A DNA stretch of 8,886 nucleotides from Pyrinomonadaceae bacterium (GTDB taxonomy: Bacteria > Acidobacteriota > Blastocatellia > Pyrinomonadales > Pyrinomonadaceae): NCBI GenBank assembly GCA_013812565.1, contig JACCTF010000960.1:1-8886 (forward strand), written 5' to 3'. The first letter of the stretch is position 1; each line of letters starts with the position of its first letter. The notes below the pieces were generated by a model. The model did no database searches and had not been told where the DNA came from. It saw nothing but the letters and a program-made list of their open reading frames with translations. Below are positions 1 through 7,426 of the stretch, in pieces. The position numbers and the translations under genes are program-made.

Positions 1-255
1 CAATATACCTGTTCGTACGGCATGGCCTTTACCGCGATTAGGTTGATTGTGAATCAGACGCGTCTTCACACGATTGGCATGGGCGAAACTTTGTTCGGCG
101 ATCTTGACGGTTTCGTCGTTTGAGCCGTCGTCAACCACGATTAACTCGCTGCCTTCCCACTCGGCGTTTAAGTAATCCAAAACGGTACGCAGGCTCTTAC
201 CCAGCCGCGCGGCTTCGTTATATGCCGGGATCACAATTGAAATAGAGGATGCCAT
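1..255 (-). CDS. GT2 family glycosyltransferase, polyprenyl-phosphate sugar synthase-like (N-terminal part only)
   Basis: The gene runs off the left edge; the first 85 codons are present and open. Translation begins MASSISIVIPAYNEAARL, the typical first strand and nucleotide-binding loop of GT-A fold family 2 enzymes. IVVDDGSND at about residues 39-47 supplies the aspartates that bind the nucleotide-sugar. NRGKGHAVRTGIL at residues 73-85 resembles the NxGKGxAVRxG motif of Alg5/DPM-type enzymes, which transfer a sugar from a nucleotide donor to dolichyl or undecaprenyl phosphate at the cytoplasmic membrane face. The ATG at 255 is chosen because AAGGAG lies four bases upstream and the reading matches the family start. 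It follows the upstream glycosyltransferase after 82 bases, the only sizeable gap in the window. The exact sugar and lipid acceptor are unknown, and the missing C-terminus could add membrane helices or show a different GT2 subgroup. Confidence 0.9.
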   Translation of the reverse strand, partial: MASSISIVIPAYNEAARLGKSLRTVLDYLNAEWEGSELIVVDDGSNDETVKIAEQSFAHANRVKTRLIHNQPNRGKGHAVRTGIL

Positions 256-259
256 GACA

Positions 260-265
260 CTCCTT
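260..265 (-). promoter_or_regulatory. Shine-Dalgarno site of the GT2 gene
   Basis: The minus strand reads AAGGAG followed by TGTC and then the ATG at 255. It is the best match to the anti-Shine-Dalgarno sequence seen at any start in this window, though the four-base spacing is slightly short. It fixes the start of the truncated GT2 gene. Confidence 0.75.
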
Positions 266-282
266 CTTCACCATAAACCTTA

Positions 283-311
283 TTAATAGGAACTCTATGC
301 TTGCCCCACAA
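283..311 (-). promoter_or_regulatory. Possible weak sigma70-type promoter for the GT2 gene
   Basis: On the minus strand TTGTGG (306-311) and TATTAA (283-288) are separated by exactly 17 bases. They match the -35 and -10 consensus at three and four of six positions. The pair lies between a hairpin with a T-rich tail and the GT2 ribosome binding site, where a promoter would make sense. The match is weak enough to arise by chance in an AT-rich gap. Confidence 0.25.
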
Positions 312-330
312 AGAAAACGGTGAATCACCG
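310..330 (-). terminator. Possible intrinsic terminator or attenuator after the third GT4 gene
   Basis: The minus strand reads CGGTG-ATT-CACCG (318-330), a five-pair stem with a three-base loop, followed directly by the T-rich run TTTTCTT. A flanking GAAAAC at 334-339 on the plus strand reads GTTTTC and can pair with GAAAAC at 313-318, which would lengthen the hairpin past a four-base bulge. The element begins right at the TGA of the upstream glycosyltransferase. The stem is short and the T tract is interrupted, so it may only be a partial terminator. Confidence 0.4.
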
Positions 331-337
331 GCTGTTT

Positions 338-1603
338 TCATATATGTGATGCATTAATTTCAACAGTTGCTTCCGATCTTCTTCCTTCTTTATGCTCGCG
401 TCCGGCTGTTCGCTGACAAATCTCGGCAAAGGTTTTGGCGACTTTGTCCCATCCGAATCGCTCGCGTACTACGGCAGCCGCGCGCGCGCCAAGCTCACCG
501 GCAAACGTCTGATTCGAGAAAACCTTTATGACCGCTTCAGCAAACAATTCAGGTGTATCAGCCAGCAGCAGATCGATGTCGTGCTGCACGGGCAATCCTT
601 CTGCCCCGACCGTAGTTGAAATGATCGGCTTCTCCATCGCCATCGCTTCATATATCTTGAGCCGCGTGCCGCCGCCGATTCGTATCGGCACGATGTACGC
701 ACCGGCACGCTCCATAAAGGGTCGCACATCCTCGACGCGTCCTGTCACGATCACGGAAGGATCGTGTTTGCTTAGCTCAATCAGACTCGGATAAGGCTTG
801 CGTCCAACCACCGTCAACGTCACGTCCGGCACTGCCTGCTTGATTCGCGGCATGATCTGCTCTGTGAAAAAACGTATCGCATCTTCATTCGGCAACCAAT
901 CCATCGAACCGGTGAAGACCAGATTGTGCGGCTCTCGTCGTTCTCTGCCCTGAGGTTGAAAGAACTCTGTGTCAACCCCGGTCGGCACATCCTCGATTGC
1001 ATCGACTTCGTAATCGCGCTGCATCATGTCGCGATCTTCGCGCGAGACGGCGATCACTTGATCAAAGCGCCTACAAGCACTGTGCTCGAAGCGGCGCGTC
1101 TTACGCCATTGATCGTAGAGGTAAACTTTCTTGAGCGGATTTGTTTGAACTTCGTAATGCCGCTTCCAGATCATCGCCTCGACATTGTGTTGAAACAGCA
1201 CCGTCGCGCAGGGCACACTGGACGGTACGTTTATGCTCGGCGTTAGGAAATCGCAGATCAGCACATCGAATGCATCGCGCTCTGTTCGCTCAACTATCTC
1301 CCGGCGCATCTGTGAAGATTCATACTTCTTAATCGCATAGGGCAGCGGCGAGGCGAGATTCGCAGCAAGCTCGACATAGAATCCGGCAGAGAATTTCGCG
1401 CGCGTGTGATGCGGCACATAGACAAGCTCATGGCAATACTCTGTTGCGCGCTCGCGTGCGTCCGCCGCCGCCGTTCCGTCATCAAGCGTTAAGTACGTGA
1501 TGTGATGCTCGCGCTTCAACTCTTTAAGCATGTGATAGGTGCGAATCTTGCCGCCCTTGTCAACCGGATGCAGCAGTTCAGTTTTAAGCCAGAGTATGCG
1601 CAC
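338..1603 (-). CDS. GT4-type glycosyltransferase, similar to PEP-CTERM/exopolysaccharide-locus sugar transferases
   Basis: This is a predicted cytoplasmic GT-B fold retaining glycosyltransferase of 421 residues, a usual length for family 4. The N-terminal acceptor domain opens with RILWLKTELLHPVDKGGKIR (residues 2-21), the glycine-containing first loop. HNVEAMIWKRHYE follows at about 139-151. The donor domain begins near NLVFTGSMDWLPNEDAI (227-243), and GGGTRLKIYEAMAMEKPII (310-328) is the nucleotide-sugar-binding segment. The HNVE, GSMDW and GGGTRLKIYEA pattern recalls the sugar transferases associated with exosortase/PEP-CTERM loci (TIGR03087-like); this is from memory, not a search. The start is GTG, with AGGT nine bases upstream at 1613-1616; an in-frame TAA lies at 1637-1639 with no better start between. 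The last 20 or so residues are hydrophilic and unconserved-looking. It follows the AsnB-like gene after 57 bases and probably shares its transcript. Donor and acceptor are unknown. Confidence 0.93.
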   Translation of the reverse strand: MRILWLKTELLHPVDKGGKIRTYHMLKELKREHHITYLTLDDGTAAADARERATEYCHELVYVPHHTRAKFSAGFYVELAANLASPLPYAIKKYESSQMRREIVERTERDAFDVLICDFLTPSINVPSSVPCATVLFQHNVEAMIWKRHYEVQTNPLKKVYLYDQWRKTRRFEHSACRRFDQVIAVSREDRDMMQRDYEVDAIEDVPTGVDTEFFQPQGRERREPHNLVFTGSMDWLPNEDAIRFFTEQIMPRIKQAVPDVTLTVVGRKPYPSLIELSKHDPSVIVTGRVEDVRPFMERAGAYIVPIRIGGGTRLKIYEAMAMEKPIISTTVGAEGLPVQHDIDLLLADTPELFAEAVIKVFSNQTFAGELGARAAAVVRERFGWDKVAKTFAEICQRTAGREHKEGRRSEATVEINASHI

Positions 1604-1660
1604 TAAATAATTACCTGCTTTATTGTCCTTATCCGTTTACATTCGTACTCATCAGGATGT

Positions 1661-3649
1661 TTAAGATAGGGCAGTGGCAATTTCAACCTGGGCGCCGAGC
1701 GGCACATCCACGTGTTCGCCGTCGATGAACTGTCGCAGCCACATCTCAAAATTAACCAGCGCCCACAGACGCTCCGTATGATTCTCGCCCGCTTGGTGGC
1801 GCTCGACCAGACGCTTGACAAAGGCTCGATTAAATATGCCGCGCTCCATCGCGCGCTCGCTCAGTACATACTCGTCGACAACCGAGCGGAACGGTCCGCG
1901 AAACCAACTGCCGACGGGTACAGGGAAACCCATTTTGCTTCGCTTCAGAATTGCTTCAGGCAGCACATGCTTCATGCTCTCGCGCAGGATGTACTTCGTC
2001 GTCCAACCCCGCAACTTCATGCGCTCCGGCAAGCGGGCCGTAAACTCAACCAGTTTATGATCCAGAAACGGCACGCGACTTTCAATCGAAGCCGCCATGC
2101 TCATCTGATCTTGTTTCATCAAAAGCTCGTGAAGATAAGTCTTCGTGTCTGCATAAAGAAGTCGATTGAGCAGCGTGTCGGCATCGGTTCCTTCGAGAAA
2201 CCCGCGCACGCCCGCGTAAGGATCGATCACCCCTCCGACACGCTCCTTGGTTTCCGAAGTCAAAAGATCATGCTGCATGTCCCTGGGGAAAACTGCGAAG
2301 TTGTCAAAGTAGATGCTTTCGATGTCGGGCGGCACGCACAGGAATGTGCGTGCAAGTTTCTGTCGAACTTTTACTCCAAGCGGTAGATTCTCAATGCCGC
2401 GCTGAACGCTCTGCCGCACAATCTCGTTCGTCATGTTGTAGTAGCGTGCGCCGAGCGCGAGGTTGACGATAGTCTTGCGGTAGCGTTCGTATCCGGCCAG
2501 CATCTCGTCACTGCCCTCGCCGGTCAAAACCACCTTCACGTGTTGCGACGCGAGTTGTGAAACGAAATAGAGCGCCACGCTTGAAGGATGCGCGAGCGGC
2601 TCATCTTCATGCCAGACGAGTTTGGGAAGTTGAGCGAAGAAATCTTCCGGACTGACTATAATTTCGTGATGGTCCGTCTTGAACGCATCCGCGACGATCC
2701 GCGCATACTGAAGTTCGTTCGCTTCGCGCTCTCTAAAGGCAACGGAGAAAGTCTTGATCGGCTCGCTCACCATCGCGCTCATTACGGCGGCGATAGCTGA
2801 TGAATCAATGCCGCCTGAGAGAAACATGCCGAGCGGCACATCGGCCATTAATCGCAAGCGAACCGAGGTGCGGAAAAGCTCTGTCCACTCCTCGATGTAA
2901 CGGCTATCGATCTTCTTTCCGTTGCCGTTCGCCGCGCCGTTGTTGCCGTCATCAAGGTCACGACCGGCAAAATGGACATCCCAGTATCTTTCTATGTCAA
3001 CCTGCCCGTCGCGCCACCGCAGCGTGTGACCGGGAAGTAATCGTTTCACTCCGCGAAATAGCGTCTCCTCTCCCGAAGTCGCATGGTTGGCGAGGTAGTC
3101 CGGCAACACGGGAAAGTTTATCTCCGGTGTCACGGCACGGGCAGCAAGCAAGGCTTTGATCTCGGAAGCAAAGTAGAGCGAGCCGTCATCTCTGTGGACG
3201 TAGTAGAGAGGCTTGATGCCGAGACGATCACGCGCGATGAAGAGTTCACGTTTGCGCCTGTCCCAAATGGCAAAGGCGAACATCCCGCGCAAAGAGTTAA
3301 CCGCTTGCGGGCCATCTTCTTCATAAAGATGAAGAATCGTTTCCGTGTCGCAGTGTGTGCGGTAACGGTGCCCGCGCGCTTCGAGCATCGGGCGATAGTC
3401 GGCATGGTTATAAATCTCACCATTGAAAACGATATGTAGTGTGCTGTCTTCGTTCGTCATCGGTTGATGGCCTCCAGCCACATCAACGATGCTCAAGCGA
3501 CGATGACCCAGCCCGACATTTCCATCCATCAGGATGCCGCAATCATCCGGCCCACGATGTGAGATCACGTCGCGCATCCGCTCCAACACTTCTTTGTTAA
3601 CGTCGGTGCGCGCTCGACTCGATAATGCTATGCCGTTAATACCACACAT
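1661..3649 (-). CDS. asnB: Asparagine synthase (glutamine-hydrolysing) family amidotransferase
   Basis: The 662-residue product has the two-domain AsnB plan. The N-terminal class II glutaminase starts MCGINGI, so Cys2 becomes the N-terminal nucleophile after Met removal. It also shows HRGPDD (31-36), GLGHRRLSIVD (46-56) and FNGEIYN (75-81), which bind glutamine. The C-terminal synthetase domain has the ATP PP-loop SGGIDSS (278-284) and LTGEGSDEM (375-383). By family rule it takes ammonia from glutamine and transfers it to an ATP-activated carboxylate. True asparagine synthesis is possible, but among glycosyltransferases a role in amidating a sugar acid or peptide acceptor of the polysaccharide is at least as likely; exosortase loci carry similar proteins. 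The linker near 231-246 is rich in Gly, Asn and Asp. The start ATG leads straight into the required MCG. There is no clear Shine-Dalgarno site; the gene begins 13 bases after the heparinase-like stop, so coupling is plausible. Confidence 0.93.
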   Translation of the reverse strand: MCGINGIALSSRARTDVNKEVLERMRDVISHRGPDDCGILMDGNVGLGHRRLSIVDVAGGHQPMTNEDSTLHIVFNGEIYNHADYRPMLEARGHRYRTHCDTETILHLYEEDGPQAVNSLRGMFAFAIWDRRKRELFIARDRLGIKPLYYVHRDDGSLYFASEIKALLAARAVTPEINFPVLPDYLANHATSGEETLFRGVKRLLPGHTLRWRDGQVDIERYWDVHFAGRDLDDGNNGAANGNGKKIDSRYIEEWTELFRTSVRLRLMADVPLGMFLSGGIDSSAIAAVMSAMVSEPIKTFSVAFREREANELQYARIVADAFKTDHHEIIVSPEDFFAQLPKLVWHEDEPLAHPSSVALYFVSQLASQHVKVVLTGEGSDEMLAGYERYRKTIVNLALGARYYNMTNEIVRQSVQRGIENLPLGVKVRQKLARTFLCVPPDIESIYFDNFAVFPRDMQHDLLTSETKERVGGVIDPYAGVRGFLEGTDADTLLNRLLYADTKTYLHELLMKQDQMSMAASIESRVPFLDHKLVEFTARLPERMKLRGWTTKYILRESMKHVLPEAILKRSKMGFPVPVGSWFRGPFRSVVDEYVLSERAMERGIFNRAFVKRLVERHQAGENHTERLWALVNFEMWLRQFIDGEHVDVPLGAQVEIATALS

Positions 3650-3662
3650 AAATATTTAAGCT

Positions 3663-6185
3663 TTAGACAAACGTTTCAATTGGCGCGTGGGTTACGCTCG
3701 AACCGCGCAACGCACCGCAATCAAAGTTAAGCACTGCTTCTCCGTCTACCGGGAACGACACGTTGTTTAAAACCACTCGCTTCACATCACAAGCCGCGAC
3801 TGAGAAACTGCCTTTCGCATCCGTGTCGATAATCAACGCATCATCCATTAGGCGTATTGCCACGTAACCGACCGGCTCTGCCGCAATAAAAATCTCTTGC
3901 CCATCGAACAGCAGACGATGACCGCCCAGCAGAACCATCTCCTTTAACGTGCGCTGATAATGAGCCAGCCGCAACCAACTCCATGCAAAATCAGAAGCGA
4001 TTCCCGCCGTCTCGACCGTGTGTCGGTCACCCGCCAGCAGCAAATCGCGCCTGCCCTTATCAAGCACATCGAGCACCTCGAATGCTCGACCGCCCGCTGC
4101 TTCTATTTCTCGCACCTGCGCTTTTGCAGCTTCAGTGCGGCGCGGGACGAGAAAGGTAAAAAACTCTTGCGCGCCTTCCGCCATTGTTGAAAAGACGCCG
4201 ATTGGCGCAGGCGTGCGCTCACCATAACACTGCGAGACCCAACCCTTTTGCTCAGCCCACTCGCCGCCTGCTCCGAAAGAGAACATTTCGAGTCCGGTTC
4301 GCTCCGGCGTGCGGTCGCGAAGCGCCGTTATGCCATCGACAGTTTCGATATGAGGAACGGCGTCAGGAGCAAGATGAAAATGCAGGTCGTAGCGATGCAT
4401 CCCGGTCGTAACAATCGAATCGCGCATAATCCAGTAATCGCCTTTGAGAAAGAGCAGGCGGCGCGTGTGCTCGGCAGGCGCGGCAAGCCGCGCGTAACCG
4501 TCGTGCGTGCCTTCGAAGCAATCGAACCGCTCGCGGCTGATCCAACTGCGCACAGAACTCTGCGCAGTATGCTTCCACGTGAATGGTCCACTCGGCATAG
4601 ACGACGATTCACCGTCGATGGTGAGCGTGTTATGAGCGGCGGAACTGCGAAAGTAATCGCGCATCTCTGCCGATCCCGTATAAGTGTATGTGCCCGGATC
4701 GACGAGCAGGGTCCGACCATGCGCCGCCAGTTCGAACGCCAACGCGTCGGCATGCGCGTGCCCGCAATTGAATGTGCCGTGTGGACCGCAATCGATAAGA
4801 AGATAATCGGCTTCGCGCGTCCAGCCATCGCGCATTACGTAATAGCCGCCATCGGTGAAAGCTTGGGAGGTGTGCGCCGGTGGATGGGCGTCGAGACGGT
4901 CGAATGCATCAACGCCGTGTTCTCCAAGCAACCAGAGAGTTTCTTCAGTCACCTCACCGGCAACGTATTTATAATCGGGGCGCGCCAACAAACTTGCGCC
5001 TGTCGAGAGTGCGGCGCGAAAGTCGTTCGGCGCCCGTTCATCAAGCATCACAAGTTTTCCGCCATCATCATCACCGAAGAATGGCGTCGTGCCGTCCGGC
5101 CTCGTGATGTACATCAGATGATCAAGCAGTTTCGTCAGCTTTTCTTCAAGTGGTTGTTCAACCGGGTCGCCGTTCGCTCGTGAGAGGATGAGCAGGTGCG
5201 TGTAGAAGTCCGCCGTATAGCGATGATAGTAGCTTGACTGCTCGAAGTAGACGCCATCCGGTTTGATATGGCGGTCGAGTTCAGCAAGCAGAATGCCTTT
5301 TCCAATCTCACGCCAACGCGGAGCAATTTGAAATTCCGGCAGCAATGTGCCCAGATAGAAAAGGCCGAGCGCTTCACCCGTCAGATGCGTGTTCGGGCTG
5401 AAGTAGGTTGATAAATATGTCTCCAAATGCCGAGCATGGATGTAGAGCAGTTTTAGTATGCGAAGGAAAACCTTTGGCGTTACCTGCGGTGAATCCTTGA
5501 AGAAGTAGAGCGCCCACAACCACGAGATGGCGCGGAAAGAGACTTCCAAACTGCTGGCCCAATTGATGCCCATCTTCGGCGGATTTCCGTCTATCCACCC
5601 GTCGATATGTGCGACGAAGGTTTCCGCATAACGCTCATCGTGCGTGTACCAATAGGCTCGCCCGAGCGTGAGAAAATACTGTTGACGATTCAGTTCCCAG
5701 ATGATCTTTTTATCACCGGCGACTTCAACATCAAGGTAGTTTATCCGGCTCCAATGAGCGAGCGGCGCAACTCTACCGGCGACGGGTTCGAGGTGCCAAT
5801 TTATCGGATCGCCGAAGCGTAGATCACGCAGGCCGAGCAAATCGAAGCGTCCTTCGATGATGCGCGCGGCTCGTTCGATCACCTTCTCTTTCGCGTGCGG
5901 CCCGAAGCGATGGTGTAACGCGGCACATGTCTTCTCCTGTTCCGCGAATGAGGCAAAGAAGGCGGGCGATGAGCGCGTGCGGAAATGTTCAAGCAAGCTT
6001 TCTGCGGAGAGAGAAACGCCGTGCGTTTGCCGCGCATCGATCTTTGCAAACAAGGCTGCGGCGCTCGGCATCCGCGTCTGCTCGGCCCACCCATGTCGCT
6101 CCCGGTAGGCGGCGATCATTTGTCTGCTACGCACACGCAGTTCGTCGAGGCTACGCCCCTTGAGCTTGTCAAATACTTTGACCAT
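3663..6185 (-). CDS. Heparinase II/III family protein (alginate lyase-like toroid plus beta-sandwich)
   Basis: The product of about 840 residues looks like a polysaccharide lyase of the heparinase II/III superfamily. Residues from about 85 to 420 are helix-rich and fit the (alpha/alpha) toroid, with SPNTHLTGEALGLFYLG (264-280) and FEQSSYYHRYTADFY (315-329) carrying the Asn, His and Tyr residues expected at the cleft (numbering counted from the TTG below). The C-terminal part begins near GGYYVMRDGW (447-456) and contains GHAHADALAFEL (476-487), VDPGTYTYTG (496-505) and SSAAHNTLTIDG (515-526), the conserved core of the heparinase II/III domain. Such enzymes cleave uronic-acid glycans by beta-elimination. 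No signal peptide or lipobox is visible: the N-terminus is charged (MVKVFDKLKGRSLDELRVR). The ATG at 6185 is preferred because it overlaps the upstream TGA by one base and has GGAAG seven bases upstream; an in-frame TTG at 6188 would add one residue. It could be a trimming, editing or non-catalytic assembly factor. Confidence 0.9.
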   Translation of the reverse strand: MVKVFDKLKGRSLDELRVRSRQMIAAYRERHGWAEQTRMPSAAALFAKIDARQTHGVSLSAESLLEHFRTRSSPAFFASFAEQEKTCAALHHRFGPHAKEKVIERAARIIEGRFDLLGLRDLRFGDPINWHLEPVAGRVAPLAHWSRINYLDVEVAGDKKIIWELNRQQYFLTLGRAYWYTHDERYAETFVAHIDGWIDGNPPKMGINWASSLEVSFRAISWLWALYFFKDSPQVTPKVFLRILKLLYIHARHLETYLSTYFSPNTHLTGEALGLFYLGTLLPEFQIAPRWREIGKGILLAELDRHIKPDGVYFEQSSYYHRYTADFYTHLLILSRANGDPVEQPLEEKLTKLLDHLMYITRPDGTTPFFGDDDGGKLVMLDERAPNDFRAALSTGASLLARPDYKYVAGEVTEETLWLLGEHGVDAFDRLDAHPPAHTSQAFTDGGYYVMRDGWTREADYLLIDCGPHGTFNCGHAHADALAFELAAHGRTLLVDPGTYTYTGSAEMRDYFRSSAAHNTLTIDGESSSMPSGPFTWKHTAQSSVRSWISRERFDCFEGTHDGYARLAAPAEHTRRLLFLKGDYWIMRDSIVTTGMHRYDLHFHLAPDAVPHIETVDGITALRDRTPERTGLEMFSFGAGGEWAEQKGWVSQCYGERTPAPIGVFSTMAEGAQEFFTFLVPRRTEAAKAQVREIEAAGGRAFEVLDVLDKGRRDLLLAGDRHTVETAGIASDFAWSWLRLAHYQRTLKEMVLLGGHRLLFDGQEIFIAAEPVGYVAIRLMDDALIIDTDAKGSFSVAACDVKRVVLNNVSFPVDGEAVLNFDCGALRGSSVTHAPIETFV

Positions 6186-7426
6186 CAACGATCTTCCACA
6201 GGCACACTGCCGGTTGTCACCGAACCTTCACTGATACCGGCGCGTGTTAGTTCTTCGTAAAGCTTGAGCCATTCGCCGCGCACCGAAGTCCAAGCGTATT
6301 TACGACATTCTTCGTGCGCATTGTGCGCGACTCTCTCTGCCAGAGCAGACTCCTCTAATAAGCGGATGGCTGCCGCAGCCATCGCTTGATGATCGCCGCA
6401 TCGAACCAGCAACCCCGTCTGTTCATGGGTCACAATGTATGGGATGCCGCCCGCATCGGTTGTGACGACGGGCAACCCCGAAGCGAATGCTTCGATGATA
6501 GAGCCGGGCATGTTGTCGATGTTGGGACTGTTTAAGTAAATGTCTGCATCATCATAGAGTTCATACATCTTCTCAGGCTGGACGCGCCCGATGAACTCTG
6601 TATTGCGTAAACCTAATTCGCGCGATAAATCTTCCAGTGCGGCACGCTGGCTGCCGTCGCCCGCCACTGTTAAACGAGCTTCGGGGAAACTTTGTTGAAT
6701 GACGGCAAAGGCTCGCAGTGTGCAGCCGACGTTGTAGAGCGGTTCGAAATTTCGATTCGATAGAAAAACCGGACGCAGCGGACGGCGTTCGCTAAAACGA
6801 AACCGGCTTGCATCGACGAAATTAAAGATCGCGTGCGCATGGAGTCCGAAGCGCTTGAACACATCCACCAGATACCCCGACGGGACAACGATTTCATCGA
6901 CCAAGTGAATCGTTCGTATCGCTGTTCGCCAACGCGTCAAATGGTCTTCGGCCTCGCCGCTGCGGTAGTTAAGAATAGTCTTTTTGCCGTAAAGCTTGGA
7001 GATGAGGATGGCGGGAGTTGGCGCAAGTACGAAAGAAAAATATGAAGCGGAGAAGATATGTATGCAGTCATAAACGCGCACGCGCATGAGCAACGCCGCG
7101 ATATAAAGCAGAGAGGTCACAACCGTACGCACATACTTGATCGATTGCAACATTCGCAGCACGCCGGGCAGTCGTGGATTAACGGGCAAGAAACCCACTT
7201 CCAGCGAAGGATCTTCATGCAGGCGCGCGAGCAAGCGTGCGGCCTGCACCGCCTGTCCGCCCAAGATGTCCAGCGAAGGTGCAACAATCAAGACGCGCAC
7301 CGGTCGCGTTATGGCCTCGCGCGTGACTGCATCGTCATGCGGCGCGAAGGCTTCTCGATTCTTTGGCCGAACCTCTTGCATCCGTTGATGTGGAATTCCG
7401 TGATTCATGTTACGCACGAACAACAT
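6185..7426 (-). CDS. GT4-type glycosyltransferase
   Basis: The product is a GT-B fold family 4 glycosyltransferase of about 413 residues. The Rossmann start VRVLIVAPSLDILGGQAVQ (44-62, counted from a TTG at 7429) has the glycine-rich loop of the acceptor domain. The donor domain includes PVFLSNRNFEPLYNV (220-234), LTVAGDGSQ (253-261), EFIGRV (278-283) and NIDNMPGSIIEAFASGLPVV (303-322). In the last, the first acid of the usual E-x7-E motif is Asp305 and the second is Glu313, a variant I recall in related sequences. The start is uncertain: TTG 7429; ATG 7426, with AAGG six bases upstream; ATG 7408, one base after the stop of the small upstream ORF; and ATG 7381. All precede a hydrophilic N-terminal stretch of up to 43 residues without clear conserved content. 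I report ATG 7426 for its Shine-Dalgarno match. It is coupled to the heparinase-like gene downstream. The sugar specificity cannot be read. Confidence 0.92.
   Translation of the reverse strand: MLFVRNMNHGIPHQRMQEVRPKNREAFAPHDDAVTREAITRPVRVLIVAPSLDILGGQAVQAARLLARLHEDPSLEVGFLPVNPRLPGVLRMLQSIKYVRTVVTSLLYIAALLMRVRVYDCIHIFSASYFSFVLAPTPAILISKLYGKKTILNYRSGEAEDHLTRWRTAIRTIHLVDEIVVPSGYLVDVFKRFGLHAHAIFNFVDASRFRFSERRPLRPVFLSNRNFEPLYNVGCTLRAFAVIQQSFPEARLTVAGDGSQRAALEDLSRELGLRNTEFIGRVQPEKMYELYDDADIYLNSPNIDNMPGSIIEAFASGLPVVTTDAGGIPYIVTHEQTGLLVRCGDHQAMAAAAIRLLEESALAERVAHNAHEECRKYAWTSVRGEWLKLYEELTRAGISEGSVTTGSVPVEDR
6193..6197 (-). promoter_or_regulatory. Ribosome binding site that decides the heparinase-like start
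   Basis: The minus strand reads GGAAG, then seven bases, then ATG at 6185. The same site is only four bases from the alternative TTG at 6188, so spacing favours ATG. It lies inside the last codons of the preceding glycosyltransferase, and the stop and start share one base (TGATG), the usual layout for translational coupling. Confidence 0.6.

Noticed and set aside
474..491. A short run of alternating CG (GCGCGCGCGCC) as a possible special structure
   Set aside because: It is under 15 bases and is explained by Ala/Arg codons (GARAAAV region) of the glycosyltransferase in a GC-rich genome.
1604..1660. The gap between asnB and the third GT4 gene as a promoter or terminator site
   Set aside because: I saw no stable hairpin with a T tract and no convincing -35/-10 pair; only the weak AGGT site for the GTG start.
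1712..2386. A 224-codon plus-strand open frame opposite asnB
   Set aside because: It is antisense to conserved AsnB C-terminal coding sequence and its product has no recognisable motif.
4248..5183. A 311-codon open frame on the plus strand opposite the heparinase-like gene
   Set aside because: It is fully antisense to a gene with clear family motifs; its translation is Arg-, Cys- and His-rich with no recognisable domain. Long antisense frames are common opposite GC-rich genes.
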